From NCBI GenBank assembly GCA_038373865.1, contig JAXGGA010001623.1, forward strand, positions 62,001 to 126,000: a stretch of 64,000 bases of DNA. Direction: 5' to 3'. The notes below the pieces were generated by a model. The model made no database searches and had not been told where the DNA came from. It was given only the letters and a program-made list of their open reading frames with translations. The position numbers and the translations under genes are program-made. This document shows, piece after piece, positions 1 through 10,714 of the stretch. Source of the stretch: Uloborus plumipes. Lineage: Eukaryota; Arthropoda; Arachnida; Araneae; Uloboridae. How positions within the stretch are numbered: position 1 is the stretch's first letter; each line of letters opens with the position of its first letter.

Positions 1-1797
1 TTATGAAAAAAATAATCCATTCTAATGACATAGAATTGATGTACTCATCTAATGTTTAACTTATGTTTAAAAAATACTGAAAATGCTTCTATTTGAACAC
101 AAAGCGAAAATGGCTTCGCCTTTATTGGAAAAGGTTGAAACAACACCTTTTCATTGTTTGTAAAAAAAAGAAATATGGATTAAAAACCAACTATTAAGCA
201 TGTACTTTCTTTAAAAATAAGTTAATGGGAATTCATATAAATTTTTTGTACAAGCATTATGATCTTATTTATAAAAATAAATGTTTTGCATAATTTTTTT
301 AAAAAAATTATTTAAAAACAGAATGACACCTTTTGGTCATAAATACATTTCTAATTTTTCAAAGACGTAGACATTATAAAAGACATAGCTACTGGGGACA
401 TCCATGCTAATGGCACTTCGGACTTTTAATCTGTTATTTAAATTAAAAAGTGAGTACTTGCTTTAAAAAATATAAAATAAATAATAATAATAATAAAATG
501 TATCTAAAGTTAGAAAAATTCTAGAAAGCCAGTCAAATTATTTTAATTGTTTAAGGATAAAAAATCTCCCCAATTTTGAGAATCACCCTTATGCATTTAA
601 AATTAAAAAAATGAAATATTAATGCAAATTATTTTCATGCCATCATTTAAAATTTCATCTGCAGGACACAAAAACTGAAAGTCAGTTATTCAATAGTTAA
701 TGCAAATAAATTAGATAAATTTTTAAGAAATTTCAAAGTTGATTACCTGCAGATAAAAAATAAAGAAAAAGGAAGTAAAGAAGATAAAAGAAAGTATAAC
801 ATTAGTTCATATTTATCCTGTATAGAAGAAAAATATAATAAAAACTCATATATACATTTGATAAAAGCTTTAGAAAAACCTTATATTCTTTTTAAAAGGG
901 CACTGGAACACAGAATTGTTTATTTTTCTACAATATAAGTTTACTTCTATGGATAAGTGACAAATAAAAGTTCTTTCTGAGTTCTCTCATTGCTCTAATT
1001 CTGTTTTTATTATCACTATAATCTTATTCACACTTTTGCGGATACTTTTGCTTGAAACCTAAAACACCGCCATCGAAAAATTATCGACCTCAAAGCATTG
1101 ATTTTAGGAAAAACATTGATGTTTTAACAAAAAAATGGATTCTTTAAAAGCAACATCAAAGTCGCATATCGTTAAGAGATTGAATTATAACCTAATGCAT
1201 GGTTTAGTGTTTTCTACGACCTCTCGACAAGAATGTAAACCATATGTTCGAACTATTCCACAAATGTACTGCCTCGTTTCATTTCTCAATTATTTTTTCT
1301 TTTTGTCAAAAAGTAAACTAAATATCACTTTTACTTAATGTATTTCTTTGCCGCCCTTTTTCCGTATCATTTCTTTTCCTTTTTTTCTTCTTTTCCAAAT
1401 AATCATAGAAGTAGAAATCGCAACAGTTACATAACTTCGTTACTATATTCCGGAACATAGTTATGAATATATCCCTACATCATTACGAGAAGCTTAGATA
1501 TTTAACTGATTAACATGGGAATTGTCGTACTAATCTTTCGAATCTTGCGCAAATGAACTTGCCAACCAGGGATTTTCCCAATCTTGTTTTGTCTCATTAC
1601 TTCTACACAGATCGCCAAAACTTTTCGCTTTATATGTTAGTTATTTCTATTATTACGAGTAAGTTGACTTCTGAAATATGCACTGCATTTTTATGTTTGT
1701 AATTAATTGTAGCAGATGTTCCCACTTTGAAGCATTTGTTCATTTATTTATTTACAATTCATGATTAATAATTTCAAAAAGAAAGACATTTTAATTA
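1..1797. other. AT-rich DNA without recognisable gene
   Basis: This stretch is AT-rich with short A and T runs and a small ATA repeat near 484-498. The only open frame of note (67 codons at 1135-1338, plus strand) resembles no family I know and has the composition of its surroundings. I see no TIR, LTR or exon-like segment here. Confidence 0.6.
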
Positions 1798-1799
1798 TA

Positions 1800-1975
1800 C
1801 AGTCGACGCTCACTATAGCGACCATTCGTTATAAAAACCATCCTAATATAACGACCGGTGAGAAAAACCCCAACTGTATCCCAATATACTCTATGTTCTA
1901 CCTCTTATAGTGACCATTCGCTATAAGGACCGTTTTCTGAAGGACGGAGATGGTCGTTATATCGAGCGTCGACTG
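1800..1975. mobile_element. Tigger/pogo-like MITE
   Basis: A 176-bp non-coding element starts with CAGTCGACGCTC and ends with the reverse complement GAGCGTCGACTG. It is flanked on both sides by TA, the target duplicated by Tc1/mariner/pogo elements. The subterminal ACTATAGCGACC recurs inverted as GGTCGTTATAT. The CAGT..ACGCTC..TATA.CGACC pattern resembles Tigger/pogo termini. The family name is inference from the ends; the TIR and TA flanks are seen directly. Confidence 0.75.
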
Positions 1976-1982
1976 TATATAT

Positions 1983-2111
1983 ATATAACGACCGGTGAGA
2001 AAACCCCCAACTGTATCCCAATATACTCTATGTTCTACCTCTTATAGTGACCATTCGTTATAAAGACCGTTTTCTGAAGGACGGAGATGGTCGTTATAGC
2101 GATCGTTGACT
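1983..2111. mobile_element. Partial second copy of the Tigger-like MITE
   Basis: About 129 bp, starting at ATATAACGACCGGTGAG, repeat the interior and right end of the preceding element (from about 1846 onward). The left TIR is missing and has been replaced by TA repeats. The right terminus is mutated to GATCGTTGACTA. It may be a second insertion truncated by expansion of the TA repeat, or a tandem duplication. Confidence 0.7.
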
Positions 2112-3159
<1,048 letters not shown>

Positions 3160-3174
3160 TATATATATATACTT

Positions 3175-3224
3175 CTTTGTTTATGTTTATATATATATAT
3201 ATATATATATAAACATAAACAAAG
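3175..3224. repeat. 50-bp perfect palindrome with TA core
   Basis: CTTTGTTTATGTTTA, a run of TA, then TAAACATAAACAAAG form an uninterrupted inverted repeat just downstream of the foldback element. It could extrude as a cruciform. No TIR element boundary is evident. Confidence 0.8.
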
Positions 3225-3230
3225 TAGTTG

Positions 3231-3759
3231 AAGAATCATATAGAACAGAAAAATAAACTTCACTACTCAGGTCAAAAGGCACCTGTGGCAGCTCTTTGAA
3301 ACTGGTATCAGATATATTTTTAATTAGAAGTATAAAACTTTGCGAAAAAATCTTGTTAAAAACAGAAGTAAAGAGAAAATTCCCAAAAGACCCTGAGGCC
3401 TTCATCAGGGGGACTCCCCTAGGGTAGGGAAAAATGGAGTGAGATGTTTCTAGCAAGTTGCAGTCAAAACGCCTAAAAAGATGCAACTTTTAGCCCCCGA
3501 CATCTCCCAAACATGCATTAGGTGACTAGAAGTCCAATTCATTTATGCATAAACATGAGAGAATACAATTCAAAAGACACCATATATAATCAATAAAATT
3601 CAAATAAAACTGACAACAAGAAATTACAAGAAATACAAAAACAAGAACTTTCAAAAAACACTGTAAGAACTACCAACCTATGGCTTCTTCAATGTGCTAC
3701 TGATAAGACTGTTTGTCAAATTCGCGGGGTAGCAGTTTTCAGTTAAAGATCATTGTCAA
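3231..3759. other. Unassigned segment, possible Penelope-like flank
   Basis: This segment has a minus-strand open frame reaching from about 3486 down into the palindrome at 3187. It starts MHLFRRFDCNLLETSHS and includes a Pro/Gly-rich stretch, but I do not recognise it. It lies 3' on the minus strand of a reverse transcriptase scrap, so it may be tail sequence of the same dead element. No gene call is justified. Confidence 0.35.
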
Positions 3760-3849
3760 TTAGAAAATTTGACTCATAAACATGAAGAAAACGTTTGCAA
3801 ATGCATTGGAAAAAGACGTACCCATCGGAATACCGTTAATTTGCTTGTA
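3760..3849 (-). pseudogene. Penelope-like reverse transcriptase fragment
   Basis: The minus strand encodes GIPMGTSFSNAFANVF before a stop at 3760-3762. The pattern G-x-P-M-G-T-x-F-(A/S)-x-x-x-A-N-x-F is the conserved RT motif just ahead of the catalytic YxDD region in Penelope-like retroelements. Only about 30 codons survive. The YxDD box and GIY-YIG endonuclease are not visible downstream, and the upstream side is cut off by TA repeat and the Helitron at 3856. It is a dead scrap, not a gene. Assignment to Penelope rather than another RT class rests on this single motif. Confidence 0.55.
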
Positions 3850-3855
3850 TATATA

Positions 3856-4452
3856 TCTTAATATATAAAAATTACGTGTCCCTGTGTTTGTGGCCAATGG
3901 ACTCCTCAATTACTGAACCGATTGTAACCAAATTTTGCTCGCAATTTCAGTTTGGTCCAACTTAAATGATAGGATAGTTTTTATCTCAATTTAGGACCGC
4001 AATGTATTTTTAATTGCAAATTATCTATTTAGCTACCAGCTTCTCTGTATTCTTGGCTAAGCCTTTTTACTAAGCCTTTTTTGACACCTCCATGGCTGAG
4101 CGACATAAAGCACACGTTCTGACAGCTTCCGGAGAGCAGTAAACAGGTAATATCTTAATATATAAAAATTACGTGTCCCTGTGTTTGTGGCCAATGGACT
4201 CCTCAATTACTGAACCGATTGTAACCAAATTTTGCACGCAGTTTCAGTTTGGTCCAACTTAAATGATAGGATAGTTTTTATCTTAATTTAGGACCGCAAT
4301 GTATTTTTAATTGCAAATTATCGATTTAGCTACCAGCTTTTCTGTATTCTTGGCTAAGCCTTTTTACTAAGTCTTTTTTGACACCTCCATGGCTGAGCGA
4401 CATAAAGCACACGTTCTGACAGCTTCCGAAGCGCAGTAAACAGGTAATATCT
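3856..4452 (+). repeat. Tandem duplication of the Helitron 5' end (units 1 and 2)
   Basis: Two head-to-tail units of about 297 bp each start with the exact Helitron 5' terminus (3856 and 4153). A third 5' terminus at 4453 then leads into the helicase relic. Each of the first two units also contains an ATGGCTGAGCGACATAAAGC segment absent from unit 3. Unit 3 differs at several bases, for example CAGCTACTG in place of CAATTACTG. Confidence 0.88.
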
Positions 4453-4657
4453 TCTTAATATATAAAAATTACGTGTCCCTGTGTTTGTGGCCAATGGACT
4501 CCTCAGCTACTGAAAAGATTTTAACCAAATTTTACACGCAGTTTCAGTTTGGTCCAAGTTAAATGATAGGATAGTTTTTATCTCAATTTAGGACCGCAAT
4601 ATATTTTTTATTGCAAATTATCTATTTAGCTACCAGCTTTTCTGTATTCTTGGCTAA

Positions 4658-5090
4658 AATTCTTTAAACATACCCGGAATGCCACCACATAATCTGCGGT
4701 TAAAAATTGGTTCACCCATAGTGCTTCTACGTAATTTAAATCCACCGAGATTATGCAATGGTACACGTTTAGTTATCAAAAAAATCACCGGGAACATTAT
4801 TGAGGCAATCATTTTGACGGGCAAGTTTAAAGATGAAGTAGCTCTGTTGCCACGTATCCCAATGACACCGTTTTTTTTTCAGAATCTTCAATACCCTTCA
4901 AAACTTTACAGTTTCCCATTCGTTTAGCTTTCGCCATGTCCATTAATGTCCCAAGGCCATCAATGTCAATTTGCGGTTTAGATTTAGAAAATCCATGTTT
5001 TTCCCATGGGCAACTATAGATCGCTTGCTCCCGTGTGGGAAAACCGTCCAATCTATTTTTGTTTACAAGAGACATATTAACAAAGAATAT
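4658..5090 (+). pseudogene. Helitron Pif1-like helicase C-terminal relic, copy 1
   Basis: The reading frame encodes [18 protein letters not shown], then a [10 protein letters not shown] block, a [16 protein letters not shown] block and, after frame breaks, a region matching [13 protein letters not shown] and CSRVGKPSNL. This is the C-terminal end of the Helitron-encoded Pif1/RecD-like helicase, the part covering SF1 motifs V and VI. The frame breaks at a T9 run near 4870, consistent with slippage, and again near 4945. Walker A and B motifs and the Rep domain are missing. The same fragment in copy 3 (55886-56320) shows it travels with this deletion derivative. Confidence 0.85.
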
Positions 5091-5461
5091 TGTGCACTGA
5101 TTAGTGTTGAGTTAAACTGAAATTAAAAATGCTTATAATTCAAAAAATAACAAATAATATTGGTTAATTATCTACCCTACCTACGTTATAAAAAAACAAA
5201 ATGTTACATTAAAAAATTAAATGTTACAATAGCAATTAGCAAATTTTTAATTAACTCAATTGTTACAAGCTTGAATATAATATTTCTAAGTACGAAAATG
5301 CTACATTTTTTGTTGATTTTTTGTTTCTAGCAAACTTAGGAAATTTTTGTTCGATTGTTGTCATATTTGGACCTCAAATTCATATTTATAAAGTTGATCT
5401 CTATAACGGTAATAAAGTTTTCCGTTTCTATTGAAACATTATAGTTTAACCCATACCTTAG

Positions 5462-5490
5462 CCACAGCAACGCGTGGCCGGGTCAGCTAG
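5462..5490 (+). other. Helitron 3' termination hairpin and CTAG
   Basis: GCCAC, an eight-base loop and GTGGC are followed by CGGGTCAG and CTAG, then host T. The same terminus is repeated at 47069-47098 and 56685-56714. In the family this hairpin marks the end of rolling-circle transfer. Confidence 0.85.
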
Positions 5491-5556
5491 TATATATATA
5501 TATATATATATAAGAATTAAAGTTGGTTATATCTCTTTTAAAATCATTGTTGAAAC

Positions 5557-6315
5557 TAGGGATGCACCGATTAATCGGTAGTACCGATTAATCGGCCGTA
5601 ATCGGCCACTTTGCCGATTATTAATAATCGGCAAAATAGTGCCGATTGATCGGTGAAAAAATATTTTTTAAATAATATTTTTAAATTATACGTCCACTAA
5701 GAAATTATGATAAAGAATTTTATTAACAGTAAAAATAATCCTCACACTTGATATAAAGTTTTGAATAAATTAATTTTCCTTTTTTGAATAAATATACACA
5801 TAGACAATGTTTCAACTTTTTTCACGCTTCTGATATGCTTCTACTTAGCGTAGTGCTTATAGGTAACCTCTAATTTTCACAAAGAGTAAGTCTTGAATTA
5901 AATTGCTACTAATAATTGAAAACTTGAAATTAAAAGCACTCCTAAATGAGAGTACTCACCTCACACCTCACCTAATTTCTTGTTTTGAATTTTCATGCCT
6001 AGTAAACATGATTACAATGTGTTAATGTAATATTATTGACATGAATATGAAAATTGTTTCTAAGAAATTGGATAAAATTTTAAGTTATTTTGGGAAAATT
6101 AAGAAAATGGAAAAAAAAAAACTTCTCTCAGAAATAAATTACTTTTTTAAAAATCGGAATTGTAAAAGAAAGAAAGATATAGTGATGGTGAGATTGGTAG
6201 TATTAAAAACAATCATCTTTATTATTAATCGGCTCAGCCGATTAATCGGACGATTAACAAAAGCCGATTAATCGGTAATCGGTAATCGGTCAATTTGCTT
6301 ATCGGTGCATCCCTA
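5557..6315. mobile_element. hAT-superfamily MITE with 8-bp target duplication
   Basis: A 759-bp element has TIRs TAGGGATGCACCGAT and ATCGGTGCATCCCTA. It is flanked by a perfect 8-bp direct repeat, GTTGAAAC, at 5549-5556 and 6316-6323. Both subterminal regions carry repeated CCGATTAATCGG palindromes, likely transposase binding sites. An 8-bp duplication and T/CAGGG-type ends are the hAT signature. The 76-codon lysine-rich open frame inside (6041-6271) resembles no transposase and is probably chance. Confidence 0.92.
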
Positions 6316-6323
6316 GTTGAAAC

Positions 6324-7629
6324 TAAAAAAAAAAAAATAACTTAAGTGAGCAATTTAATTTGATACTTATTTTTAAAGTAAAAAACTGAAAGCAATTGCG
6401 TACGTCTCTATCAATTAGTTAACCCACCAACAACTATTAAAAAGCTCATGTGATATAAGCAAAAAATTTTAATTCCAAGAATCTTAGCAAAGCAATTCAA
6501 ATGTTTTCTAAATTTTGTGACTTTTTAAGCTCAATTGGAATTCTCCATAAAAGTACTAGTAAGTTTTGGAGAAAAACGGAAGACATTCTACAAATCCTGA
6601 CCTTCATATCAGGAGTCGATTTTTTCAGGTAAGCTCTAAGGGAAAGAGCAGCTAACATTCACCAAACGAAGAGATAATCAGAGTCATTTCAGTGGTCTTC
6701 CATTTCTTACCAATAGAGAAGATATTTTGTCAGTGGTCAAATTTAAGACGCTTTAATCGTCCACTAAATAGTTTTGATATTAAGGTGAGAAGGGACTTTC
6801 AGATGAGCAAAAAATTGTCAAAAAATCGGTTTTTTTTTGATGATATTTCTAAAAACTGTATGATTGAAATATATATTATTGCTATTGTAAATAAATAGCT
6901 TTACCTTATTTGGGTTGGATTTGTATTAAAAACTAATTTAATAATGAAATATACAACAGTAAAACAGTAAATGTTGATTTTCTCAAAACATAATTTTACG
7001 CGTGTTTACAAATTTAATACTGGTCTAGTGTAAAAAATTATTATTTAAATTTGCTAAAAATTTTTTGCCATGTACTTAAGAAGTTTGTTAACATTTTGTT
7101 GGGAAGGAATTGTCTATTTTATTAGCTGTGTCGAATATATTTGCTATGTTTTATTGAAATATTTATATCTTTTACAAAAAAAATGTAGATTTTAGTTTTT
7201 TTTCTTTAATTTTTGCCATAATACATAGAAAAAGTACTCCCAACATTTTATTTTCTGGTGATTTATGTTCCACATTTTGCTTGAATTTGTCATTTTGATG
7301 AAATTTCAGGCACAAGGCGTGTTAAAATTCAAATTTTAAATTAAAAAAAAATTTATTAAAAAAAATTCAATGAAAATTTTTATATGTGTTAGTGTTAGCA
7401 ACATATAGATATGCTGCAAATTTCAAAGAAATTCATTGAAACTTGCTAAAGAAAAAAATGATAGTCCCTTGTCGCCTTAAAGCCTGTTGGAGATCCAAGA
7501 TCCAGCAACATTTTTTTTTTTTTGCTATAGTGGTTCTAGTCGGGAATTAAATTCCACCAAGGAAAATACAGAAGCCATGGACTGCTTTGTTAAGCACAAA
7601 AGTCGTAACCACAGTTTTTTACTTTCTTC
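6324..7629. other. AT-rich DNA without recognisable gene
   Basis: I see no exon-like segment, TIR or RNA gene here. A 68-codon open frame at 6692-6898 and a 79-codon frame at 7487-7726 have no recognisable similarity; the latter runs into the mariner element. Confidence 0.5.
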
Positions 7630-7631
7630 TA

Positions 7632-8331
7632 CAGGGTGGTGCAAAAAGATGGGAACTTTTGGATTTGATGTTGGCAGCACTGTGAGGGGCGGAGAAACGG
7701 GAGGAAGGTGGCAAGTTGTACAGTAGCATTGGAGATTTAGTGGCCATGGATCAGTGGAACGTACAAGAACGTGTAGTAGCCGTGCGCGCTTATTATAAAA
7801 ATGGTGACAGTTTGGTTCAGGCTTTACGCGAGTTTAGGCGGCATTTCAACCTTTCTCCTTGCGCTCGCATTCCAACGAAACATGCAATTCGAACGTGGGT
7901 TGACAATTTTGAGCAAACTGGTTCAGCGGTCAGGCGCCTGTTTGGTAACCACGTCATTTCCAGGAACGCTGACATTGTTTGGCCACCTCGTTCCCCCGAC
8001 TTATCAGTGTGCGATATTTATTTATGGGGTTACTTGAAGAGTGTAGTCTACAATACACGTCCCAAAACCCTACCTGCACTCAAAACAAGGATTACAGAAG
8101 AGATCGCAGCAATACCACTCGACACTTTGCACCAGGTAATGCAGAATTTTCAAAATCGACTTGCTGAATGCATCCGGCAAGACGGACATCATCTTCGCTA
8201 TATCATCTTCAAAACTTGAATGTTTCTTAAATTTCCAATAGTGTACATTAGGCATCCTGAATAAATTAAAAAAAAAATTATTCCTTGTTTTTTTCTTTTT
8301 TCAAAAGTTCCCATCTTTTTGCGCCACCCTG
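7632..8331 (+). mobile_element. Internally deleted mariner-like element
   Basis: A 700-bp element has TIRs beginning CAGGGTGGTGCAAAAAGATG, matching at the other end with one change (GCGCC in place of GCACC). TA lies at both flanks (7630-7631 and 8332-8333), the Tc1/mariner target duplication. It contains a fused N- and C-terminal transposase remnant. Full-length relatives are about 1.2-1.4 kb, so roughly half the element has been lost. Confidence 0.88.
7746..8219 (+). pseudogene. Mariner-like transposase with central deletion
   Basis: The open frame from MDQWNVQERVVAVRAYYKNG encodes 157 residues, against about 340 for an intact relative. Residues 1 to about 70 form the N-terminal helix-turn-helix of the DUF4817 type (FRRHFNL, then AIRTWVDNFEQTG). 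It then jumps to a C-terminal segment beginning LFGNHVISR and continuing WPPRSPDLSVCD with LWGYLKSVVY. That second part holds the third acidic residue of the DDE/D triad, so the deletion removes the first two catalytic aspartates and the whole of the core between. The frame is open across the junction, so a short protein that binds DNA but cannot cut is conceivable; that is inference. Confidence 0.85.
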
Positions 8332-8335
8332 TATA

Positions 8336-9542
8336 TCTATTATATAGAAGAAAGTATTGGTTTCGTGAAAATTTTCGAATGTCGAATGTTGACGGATTTG
8401 CACGTTTTGAGGTGCGCTGAGTCCATTTCGACCATTTTTGGAAAATGTCTGTCTGTGTGTGTGTCTGTCTGTGTGTGAGTCTGTATGTGTGTGACCAGTT
8501 TTTTGTGGCCGCGCTAGAGCAAAAACTACTGCATGAAATCGAACAAAAATTTTTTCACATATGTACCACCATGTGAACTGGTGCACCTGACTTTGTTTAG
8601 CGAATTCCTCCAAGGGGGGTGGAGCAATCGCACGTGTTCTGCGCGTGGGTGATTGCTATATCTCAGGAAGTAACCGGCGGAATCAAACGAAAATTGGTCC
8701 ATAGGTAGACCCTACCGAGTACAGGTGCTGATTCAATTTGCGTGTCAATATCTCGAAGGGGGGTGGAGCAATCGCACGTGTTCTGCGCGGGGGTGATTGC
8801 TATATCTCAGGAAGTAACAAGCGGAATCAAACGAAAATTGGTCCATAGGTAGACCCTATAGAGTACAGGTGCTGATTCAATTTGTGTGTCAGTATCTTGA
8901 AGGGGGGTGGAGAAATCGCACGTGTTCTGCGCGGGGGTGATTGCTATATCTCAGGAAGTAACAGGCGGAATCAAACGAAAATTGGTCCATAGGTAGACCC
9001 TATTGAGTACAATCGCTGATTCAATTTGTGTGTCAATATCTCAAAGGGGGGTGGAGCAATCAAAAGTGCTTATTTTGTCACTGCACCTACTGTATCTCGA
9101 GAAATATTGCTGAGATTTGACTGAAATTTGGAATAACACTAACTTAATAAGGAAGCAAGCATCGATTAAATTTTGACGCCAATCGCCCCAGGGGGAGGGT
9201 GGGGTGATTTTTGCGCTTAGTCAACAATGCGAAAAATCAATTCGTTAAAAAATCGCTTTCACGCTATTTAATTATCAAAACAGCTGAAAACTTTCAATGA
9301 TTTGAAATTTTTAACTGTTGCCAATTTCTTTTTACTAACAAATAAAATGTTTGCAATTAATCTAAACAAGGCTTTTGCAATGATTTCCAAGTTCGCTCAT
9401 TGATTCTGCACTTGCAGAGTTATTACGATAATTGGGAAATTGGAGCTGTTTCCAATTATTCGGGCGAGTACGTATTTTATTTTGTAACTGGAATTCATAA
9501 GATAGATATAGAAGAAAGTTTCGTGACGGCCACGACAGCTAG
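8336..9542 (+). mobile_element. Helitron-like element of a second family
   Basis: The element starts TCTATTATATAGAAGAAAGT after an A and ends in CTAG followed by T. A hairpin CGTG-ACGGC-CACG lies just upstream of the end. The word ATAGAAGAAAGT recurs close to the 3' end (9508-9519). There is no coding capacity. A TG/TC-rich patch (8446-8492) and a 144-bp tandem array fill the 5' half. The Helitron call rests on TC start, hairpin, CTAG end and lack of TIRs. Confidence 0.65.
8612..9060 (+). repeat. 144-bp tandem repeat, three full copies
   Basis: The word AAGGGGGGTGGAG recurs at 8612, 8756, 8900 and 9044, giving a constant period of 144 bp over three full units plus the start of a fourth. Each unit carries CAATCGCACGTGTTCTGCGC, TATATCTCAGGAAGTAAC and GGTCCATAGGTAGACCCTA with few differences. 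Internal tandem arrays of this kind are common in non-autonomous Helitrons and may help them multiply. Confidence 0.92.
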
Positions 9543-10456
9543 TTTGTTGTCAGGAGATGATTCTTTATAACCTGTTTTACCTATATGCAGTGTTTCATGC
9601 TTATTTGTGAGTGGGAAATTTTTTGAAAATACATTCGAAAAAGGAGATTTTTAAATCAAATGAGTGTAACTCTTTAAAAAGCAAAAGCAGTTTCTTATTT
9701 TTAGCTCATTTATGACTTTTGTACTTAGTACGTCTGTATAGTCCCTGCAACTACATTTTACGAGTAAATAAAATTTATTTCGCATAAAACTTCAAAATTT
9801 GCACAAAACCGAAAAGAAGTTCCTCCTATGCAAATTACGCTCTGGTTCCAGATCAAATTATTTGACCATGCTGAAAAATTCGTACGTACTTCAAATGGAA
9901 TCGTAAAAATTTTACTCTTTAAAAAAGAAAAATTTATTCCCTAAATATGTACTGCTTTCATTTCACTAGATCGATATAAATAGAAAAATTGAGTTTGTAT
10001 TTCAATCCCCTTTGAAAGAAATGCATCTTTTGCCCTATTTATGTGAAAAGTTCTTTCCTATAGCACCGATATCCTTTCCGTTTTCGACGAAAAAATATAA
10101 GTTTCTTTTTAACTATTTCCTACATTTCAAGAGCGCTTTCCCTCGAAAAGAGTGTAAGATAGTCGTTGGGAGTGGAGTTCTACGGGGCGTGAGAGGGGTG
10201 TAGGGAGCGCCACTGGCGCCACCGTGGTTCCTCATCTTCACCGATAATCGATGATCGTAAAAGGCCCGAACGGAGGATTCGATTTCTAACCGTTGTTCGA
10301 CGATGTTGGGCATTTATTTTTGAATCATATTTTTGAACAGAATAAATTCCTCTGGAAAAATTTTCTTCCTAGGTTCTGTAGGCATTTTCAGATTTTTTTG
10401 GTAGTACTTTTTGTTAAAATATTTCACAGTAAAAGACTAATTCTCTAAAACAAATA
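9543..10456. other. Unannotated DNA with a GC-richer patch
   Basis: It is mostly AT-rich. Positions 10113-10320 are distinctly GC-richer and open on the minus strand for 66 codons (starting MPNIVEQRLEIESSVRAFYD), including a palindromic GCGCCACTGGCGC. I do not recognise the peptide. It may be an old repeat or a lone exon. Confidence 0.35.
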
Positions 10457-10708
10457 AAGGGGCAAGTGGATAAATTTGATATGTGACAATCTTAGTTTTA
10501 GTTACTTTTTATCATGGATGAAGGTGTTAAGGTTTTTTTTTTTTTGAAAACTTTTTCTAGAAATTAAAAATATTGTCACATATCGCCTTTATTCACTTGC
10601 CCCTTCAACGGTGTATGTGACTTAACACAATTGAGCACACACTAATTTGAATTTGTGTAAGTCGGCGAAATTCAAATGTCACATATCACCTTTATCCACT
10701 TGCCCCTT
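10457..10708. mobile_element. Short TIR element with duplicated right end
   Basis: Ends AAGGGGCAAGTGGATAAA and its reverse complement bound a 252-bp segment. It is flanked by the direct repeat CAAATA on both sides (10451-10456 and 10709-10714). A second copy of the right terminus (CACATATCGCC...CTTGCCCCTTCAA) lies inside at about 10573-10608. There is no coding capacity. The six-base flank does not by itself fix the superfamily. Confidence 0.7.
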
Positions 10709-10714
10709 CAAATA

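Larger units (their letters stand above)
3856..5490 (+). mobile_element. Non-autonomous Helitron, copy 1
   Basis: The element begins TCTTAATATATAAAAA at an A/T junction and ends CTAG followed by T. A hairpin-forming GCCAC...GTGGC lies 12 bp upstream of the CTAG. These are the classic rolling-circle Helitron termini: 5' TC, 3' hairpin plus CTRR, no target duplication. Copies with the same ends lie at 45842-47098 and 55681-56714. Inside are three tandem 5' ends and a Pif1-like helicase relic; the Rep (HUH nuclease) domain is absent, so it cannot move on its own. Confidence 0.88.

Noticed and set aside
3340..3440. Hammerhead ribozyme-like CTGATGA on the minus strand near a Penelope relic
   Set aside because: The required GAAA and flanking stem pairing are not found at the right distance.
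7979..8255. Small overlapping frames in the mariner element
   Set aside because: They are shadows of the deleted transposase.
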